A DNA stretch of 64,000 nt from Cysteiniphilum marinum (GTDB taxonomy: Bacteria; Pseudomonadota; Gammaproteobacteria; Francisellales; Francisellaceae). Under the pieces are notes generated by a model. The model did not search any database. It was given only the letters and a program-made list of their open reading frames with translations, and had not been told where the DNA came from. The DNA lies in NCBI RefSeq assembly GCF_014857925.1, contig NZ_JACYVZ010000007.1, positions 1 to 64,000 on the forward strand, written 5' to 3'. Position numbers and translations under genes: made by a program. Shown here piece after piece: positions 59,300 through 64,000 of the stretch (the stretch's first letter is position 1; the number at the start of each line of letters is the position of its first letter).

Positions 59300-59329
59300 A
59301 GCACCCTACTCCTTTAATCTAAGTAACTT

Positions 59330-59800
59330 TTATATTTGCACATTACAAACATAGGTAGGATAAGCCGCCTGTGTATTAGTTACGATGACTTTAACATTAC
59401 CCGATTTTTTCAATTGAATGGGTGCATTTTGATAGCTGCTATTCTGACATATTCTGTATCCACCATGCCCGTCTGGGAAACCAATATAAACATTGTCACC
59501 TTGATAGTCGTGCGCATATGTAGAGAACTTTACTTGCGAGGCACTTTTTGTGTTACCCGTAATGGAACCGTGATAGGCATCTTTCTTAACTAATTGCCAA
59601 TAATCTGTTGCTGGCGCCGGCTGATCCGTTGGCAAAATAACAAGCTGAGGCAGATCTTTAGGTGCCACACCAGCGCCTTCAAAACTAATACTGAAACCAC
59701 CTATTGCTTTACTAGAATCTATTGTTCCGGCATGAGCTAATGCACACAGCCCAGAAGCAAGTAATGTCGTTGTTACTACTAATTTATTTAAAGTTTTCAT
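59330..59800 (-). CDS. Small secreted protein, paralogue B
   Basis: 156 aa, signal peptide (cleavage near residue 24, after AHA). Aligns with paralogue A throughout: ending region 'YAHDYQGDNVYIGFPDG' and C-terminal cysteine pair (RICQN and YVCNVQI). The ATG has an AAGAGGAAC-type ribosome binding site. Upstream lies a 190-bp AT-rich spacer without a gene. I do not know the family. Exported small proteins next to a chitinase could be enzyme partners, substrate-binding proteins or unrelated. Confidence 0.65.
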   Translation of the reverse strand: MKTLNKLVVTTTLLASGLCALAHAGTIDSSKAIGGFSISFEGAGVAPKDLPQLVILPTDQPAPATDYWQLVKKDAYHGSITGNTKSASQVKFSTYAHDYQGDNVYIGFPDGHGGYRICQNSSYQNAPIQLKKSGNVKVIVTNTQAAYPTYVCNVQI

Positions 59801-59990
59801 ATCTTGTTCCTCTTTTTTGTTTGGTTAAATATGAAAGTTATTTTTTATGCTGTGAACTCACAATATCAGCGTTTGTTTTAATATGACTGCCTGTGCTGTC
59901 ATGAAAGGTATTGTAAAAAAGTCTTTGTAAAGCGACTGCCATCAAAACGTAAGAAAAATGTAAATTGGGCAATGAATCATCGCACTTTAC

Positions 59991-60617
59991 TTACATGCTC
60001 GACACCTGAAATAACCAATCATCATGACTTGCGGTTGTTTTAAGCATCAACATACATCCTTGCTGCTGAAAGCCTTCGCGGTCACATAAATACTTCTGTT
60101 GATAACTATTTTTTTGCCAGAAAGAATGCTGAGTATGGGTCGAATCCGGCATAAAGTAGCTGAAATCCAAATCATCTAACGACTTAAAGTTGTCATGAAA
60201 ATTCTCTTGTGGGAATCCTATTTGACTAACAATCATCACCAAATCACTTCCTGAGACTTGATAATGACAAGATAAGCCGCTATCTGATGGGCGCTCTGGA
60301 TAGTGTTTATTGTACATGCGCGCACCCATCCAACCAGAGCTAAGCTCAGCATAGTTAAAGCGCACTAAACCCGTCAGATTCTGCTGTTGTTGATACATGC
60401 GACTGCATTGACATTCATATTGTTTAACCCAAAGTATCTCAATATTTTTGAACCTATCTTTTGCAATAATTCGGGCATGACTTGCCAGTGGCGCTCTATC
60501 ATCCTGAAGATAGCTTGCAACTTGCGCCTCTGTAGGACATTGAAACACTGCCAAGGTTTGTGCCATCAACAACATCGGATTAGCTATAGACAAGAGGCAT
60601 AATACGCTTTTTATCAT
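59991..60617 (-). CDS. Secreted protein of unknown function near the chitinase
   Basis: 208 aa, signal peptide about 1-19. Cysteines occur at FQCPTE, the pair of ECQCSR, LSCHYQ, LCDREG and GCMLML, enough for several disulfides. Tryptophan and tyrosine are frequent, as in binding proteins. It lies 16 bp after the chitinase gene stop on the same strand, so co-transcription is very likely. No known family seen. Confidence 0.6.
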   Translation of the reverse strand: MIKSVLCLLSIANPMLLMAQTLAVFQCPTEAQVASYLQDDRAPLASHARIIAKDRFKNIEILWVKQYECQCSRMYQQQQNLTGLVRFNYAELSSGWMGARMYNKHYPERPSDSGLSCHYQVSGSDLVMIVSQIGFPQENFHDNFKSLDDLDFSYFMPDSTHTQHSFWQKNSYQQKYLCDREGFQQQGCMLMLKTTASHDDWLFQVSSM

Positions 60618-60633
60618 GACTAAAATTACCTAC

Positions 60634-62952
60634 TTAAACACCACTGGCTTGACAGTAACTTGAGCTAACACCGGTAACTGAAGGCGCTATAGATTTAGCA
60701 AATTGACAATCATTATTGAAATCATGATTAATTGACCAAACCATTGCACCTCCGTATTGCGGTTGACTTGAAAGCGATCCATAAATATCTGCCATTTCAC
60801 TATAAACAGTTTGACCCGGAGCAGGCTGCCACTGACTAAATACAGTAGCTAGTCCTCCCGCAGCTTGTAATGCTGGTTCACCCATAACAAGCAAAGTCTG
60901 CGCAGGAATATTAAGTAGCTGCTGCTTTGATGTTGTTTGCTGTGTTAAATAATAAAAGCTCGCATCGATATAGCCAGGCATTTCTTCTGAGCAATATAAG
61001 CGCCCATCATCATCTTCACCGTTGCAATAATCACTCTTATACTCTATACGATTACTTTCTTTGCCCGTGTTATAATCTTGTAGAAACAACATATCAAACG
61101 CCCCTGACTCCACCGCTTCCTTATAGTCTTGGTTCATAGCTGTTGTTACTAAGGATACACTATACATATCTTCTTTATTCGTTTGATTAAGCTGAGGCGC
61201 TGCAGTTACTGTAGCGATTTGTCCATTTGCTAATGGCTTTTGCTTTATCTTAGCAATAAGTTCTTTAAGCAACGTAGGGTTTACCGCTCCCTCCAAATCA
61301 AAGTCAATACCATCTAGATGATAGTAGTTTAAGAAATACCTGATATTTTCGGCCATGTTGTCAAGATTTTTATTATCAAGGCTTATGCCACCCGTTTCTC
61401 CACCAACAGAAACCAGTATTTTCTTTAATCCATATTTGTCTTTTGCTAATTGAATATCATCCAGCATTTTCTGCAAACTCGTTTGATCAAACGTGTTATA
61501 AGAGGTATAGGCTAAAAACATATCTCCATAAAACTGAATATTTGGTCTTGCACCTGTGGTTACAGGCGTGGCATCAGATAATCCACTAGCAAAAGCAATA
61601 ACGATAACGTTATACCCAGCCTGTGCTGCATCTGAGATCGTTACTTTTTGATTCCAAGGACCATAATACTGATTTAAATAACCAACCATATAGTGTGAAC
61701 TTTCTTTCTTATAACTGACATCTAAGTTAATTCCATCTTTATTTGCTATAAAGTTACTTGGTGAAACACTTGATAAATATCGATTTTTTTCTGTCATAAT
61801 ATTCGTTGCATCAGCATGCCAATTAAGGTTGTTTCGCGGAATATTTTGCACAGGGTAGCTGCCATTGTGATCCAATGTAATTGGTGCAATTGACGCACCT
61901 TTTTCATCCTTTAAATTCAGCTCAGCCTTAGAACCCTTTGGCAATCCAGATACTGTAATACTAACTTTCTCTGGTAAGATTTTCTCCAACTGATAAGTGA
62001 TCTTAGCAGGCGTCGTTTTATCTGTTTGGATCGTAATATCGCGAGTTAGTTGCTCTTTGCCTTCCGGTTTATACTCGTAATCACCCTCGATAAATGAAGC
62101 AACATTAAGTTTATAATGCACACCTTCTGCAGATGATCTAAGTCCATCAATGAAGTTTGCCTTCCAGTCTAAATCTCCTTCCTTAACAACTACATTATCC
62201 ATGGTTGTAATGACATAATGTGGATGTGTTTCAGGCGTTGATCCTTGTACAGTTGATGTGACTTTTAATGTTCCAGTTTCCACAGGCAGCTGTTTATACT
62301 TGATTTGAACTGATTGTGTTTGTCCGTTGCTAAGTACAAAGCTTGCTGGATCCGCTGATCCTGTCGCTTCATCTAAAGATGGTACGCTAATGGTTATTTT
62401 TGCTGTATCTTGATCGCTATTTAATGGTACTTTGACATCAAGCTTAGTATTCCATGGCTGATTATTAATCTCTGTGAGTTTATTGCCATCTTTATAAATA
62501 ATAACATCAGCTAGGTGTCCTTCTTGGATAAAGTCTGGTTTTTCTGTCAGCTCAACTGAAATGTGTGCCTGAGATACTGGCGCCACAGGACCAACATGGA
62601 AATTGCTTATATTAAATTCATTACTTGATGGTGAGAATTGCATTGTCACCGACTGGTTTGCAGGTAATGTATATGGCTCATCTGGCCACCATTTTTTCAC
62701 ACTCACAGACACAGTACTGTCATCTTGCGTCAATTGGGTTTTACCATCGATTCCCCAAATAGAGCTAACCTTAACAGCATGATCAACATCAAAGCTGATT
62801 GGGTTATTGTATAAATCTGTTGGTTCATCACAGTGAAATGTGACACTTCCTGTCCAACCAGAACTAGACGAATCTAGCACGCAGTTAGCCATAGTAATTG
62901 TTGACAATGAAGTTAAAATCGCCGATGCGATGAGTTTTTTACTAAGTTTCAT
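60634..62952 (-). CDS. Secreted GH18 chitinase with N-terminal accessory domains
   Basis: 772 aa from the ATG at 62952, which has AGGAG upstream and starts a signal peptide (cleavage near residue 22, MANCV). A CBM2-like N-terminal domain (about 25-130) and three beta-rich repeats (about 130-400) precede the C-terminal GH18 domain (about 410-770). The catalytic motif is YHLDGIDFDLEG (about 548-553; the glutamate donates the proton), and ILVSVGGETGG is the conserved strand-3 block. It hydrolyses chitin. Two cysteines bracket the C-terminal end. It should be exported and leave the cell by type II secretion, inferred. Similar GH18 enzymes exist in Francisella. Confidence 0.85.
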   Translation of the reverse strand: MKLSKKLIASAILTSLSTITMANCVLDSSSSGWTGSVTFHCDEPTDLYNNPISFDVDHAVKVSSIWGIDGKTQLTQDDSTVSVSVKKWWPDEPYTLPANQSVTMQFSPSSNEFNISNFHVGPVAPVSQAHISVELTEKPDFIQEGHLADVIIYKDGNKLTEINNQPWNTKLDVKVPLNSDQDTAKITISVPSLDEATGSADPASFVLSNGQTQSVQIKYKQLPVETGTLKVTSTVQGSTPETHPHYVITTMDNVVVKEGDLDWKANFIDGLRSSAEGVHYKLNVASFIEGDYEYKPEGKEQLTRDITIQTDKTTPAKITYQLEKILPEKVSITVSGLPKGSKAELNLKDEKGASIAPITLDHNGSYPVQNIPRNNLNWHADATNIMTEKNRYLSSVSPSNFIANKDGINLDVSYKKESSHYMVGYLNQYYGPWNQKVTISDAAQAGYNVIVIAFASGLSDATPVTTGARPNIQFYGDMFLAYTSYNTFDQTSLQKMLDDIQLAKDKYGLKKILVSVGGETGGISLDNKNLDNMAENIRYFLNYYHLDGIDFDLEGAVNPTLLKELIAKIKQKPLANGQIATVTAAPQLNQTNKEDMYSVSLVTTAMNQDYKEAVESGAFDMLFLQDYNTGKESNRIEYKSDYCNGEDDDGRLYCSEEMPGYIDASFYYLTQQTTSKQQLLNIPAQTLLVMGEPALQAAGGLATVFSQWQPAPGQTVYSEMADIYGSLSSQPQYGGAMVWSINHDFNNDCQFAKSIAPSVTGVSSSYCQASGV

Positions 62953-63099
62953 TATTGCTCCTTTTGGATTGTTGTAGGGATAGAAATTGCTACGAGATAT
63001 TCTAAGAATCGACATGAATAAAAAGTGTTCTCCAAATGTAAAAAATAAGTAAATCGTGGCAAAACATACCGATCAAGTGACTTAATTTACTGGGGTTGC

Positions 63100-63270
63100 G
63101 CACTTTTGCTATTTCAACACCCCGCCTCGCAAGCTCGGCACCCCTCTTGCAAAGAGGGGAATTAAAATTATCGTTGCCCAATTCCCCTCTTTGCAAGAGG
63201 GGTGGCAGCCGTAGGCTGACGGGGTGTTTATAAAATCATAGCTTTTCTAAATACGTAACTTCAGTTATTT
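63100..63270. repeat. MITE-like palindromic repeat, copy 2
   Basis: About 171 bp, sharing inverted arms and flanks with 8701-8857; only a few substitutions and a short insert in the right flank differ. Its end overlaps the stop codon of the gene ending at 63269. It lies in the 316-bp gap between the chitinase start and that gene and could serve as the terminator of the latter. Confidence 0.8.
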
Positions 63271-64000
63271 ACTGATTGATAACCGTTTTGGTTAAACTTG
63301 CTAAGACATAAAGAATCTCGTGATAGCTTTGCGTTGCTGATTGTCCTGTTTTCTCAGAAAGCGCTTCAGATGCTAACATCGTAAGCTTTGCAACTTCATT
63401 GCCTTTTTCGGCACTATCGACCACTATTTGATAGTTTGTCACATCCCCTGATACCATAAAATCAATCACTTGCACACGATCAGATGCCGATTGCACTGTT
63501 TGATCAACTTGCGCCATTACCTCACGCATTTTGTCATTAAAAATATGCTTATTAAATAATTTAGCATTTTGGATTTGCTCATTAATCTGTGACACTTGCT
63601 TGGCAATCTCACGAGATTTTGCACTCACTAATGCTAGTTGCTGAAATTTTGGATTCGCCTGTAAAGAACCAATAACACTCTTTAACTGATCATCCGTTAT
63701 ATTGATAATACTTTTCGTCCCATCAATTACTTTATTAATCATCATAAATAATTGTTGTGGGTAGTCATAAGCTAACTGATTTAACATTGCCCAGCTTTTA
63801 ATAGCCGCTTCTTTATCTTGCTGTTTGTTGATTGCTGCAATTCCTTCAACAATAAAGTAGTTACTCATATCATTGATGTAGTTGCCATTTTGCCACATGC
63901 TGCTGCGCTCATTCCAAATCGTATTAAAATCACTCTTGATGGCTTGCGTTAATACAGGGACTTCAACAAAGTTTTGAGTTTGTAATGCCGCAGTTAGCCC
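63269..64000 (-). CDS. Unfinished gene at the right edge, unknown function
   Basis: The open frame covers 244 codons and is still open at the window edge, so the start is outside. The product is helical with few charged clusters; the visible start includes SDFNTIWNERSSMWQNGNY, and later helices contain KQVSQINEQIQNAKL. No membrane segment seen. I do not recognise it. The stop codon sits inside the end of the MITE copy, so the repeat may have replaced the natural 3' end. Confidence 0.6.
   Translation of the reverse strand, partial: GLTAALQTQNFVEVPVLTQAIKSDFNTIWNERSSMWQNGNYINDMSNYFIVEGIAAINKQQDKEAAIKSWAMLNQLAYDYPQQLFMMINKVIDGTKSIINITDDQLKSVIGSLQANPKFQQLALVSAKSREIAKQVSQINEQIQNAKLFNKHIFNDKMREVMAQVDQTVQSASDRVQVIDFMVSGDVTNYQIVVDSAEKGNEVAKLTMLASEALSEKTGQSATQSYHEILYVLASLTKTVINQ

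Overview
The window is AT-rich chromosomal DNA from a gammaproteobacterium, most likely a relative of Francisella in the order Thiotrichales (Fastidiosibacteraceae, for example a Cysteiniphilum-like organism). This placement is inferred. It rests on a Francisella-pathogenicity-island type (T6SS subtype ii) secretion cluster whose IglA, IglC and VgrG proteins closely resemble the Francisella ones, set among ordinary gammaproteobacterial housekeeping genes.

Layout. 1-1.3 kb: the start of an IS3-family transposase leaving the left edge, a 95-bp tandem duplication of the IS end, and a gene fragment cut by it. 1.3-4.9 kb: an orphan sensor kinase with an MFS-like transporter, and a lipoprotein. 5.0-9.7 kb: dsbD, xseB, xseA and a 48-residue microprotein, a palindromic MITE-like repeat, then lexA followed by a 37-residue microprotein. 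9.9-16.0 kb: aphA, an ArsC-family protein, tgt, cysS, prmB, aroC. 16.0-42.7 kb: the T6SS island. An eroded copy of the same IS end borders it on the left and a tRNA-Glu gene on the right. 43.1-52.1 kb: a thioesterase, lepB-rnc-truB-rnr on the plus strand and yajC-secD-secF on the minus strand. 52.1-55.3 kb: a repeat-filled spacer and acnA. 55.4-58.8 kb: a MazEF-type toxin-antitoxin pair, then a sensor kinase, response regulator and polytopic membrane protein. 58.8-63.0 kb: three small secreted proteins and a GH18 chitinase. The window ends with a second MITE copy and an unfinished gene.

The T6SS island is two divergent operons sharing a 442-bp promoter region. The plus operon is iglA (TssB), iglB (TssC), iglC (Hcp-like tube), iglD (TssK-like) and a TssG-like gene. 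The minus operon is two giant paralogous proteins (1661 and about 1512 aa), a PdpA-position protein, pdpB (TssM), iglE (TssJ), vgrG, a 1065-aa protein with a C-terminal PAAR-like DUF4280 domain, and a TssF/IglH-like baseplate protein. Together they supply sheath, tube, spike, tip, most of the baseplate and most of the membrane complex. I find no DotU/TssL, no TssE-like gene and no ClpV. The most novel elements are the giant paralogue pair and the very large PAAR-tipped protein.

Microproteins, remnants, MITE-like repeats and the IS end are described separately because they sit at operon or island borders.
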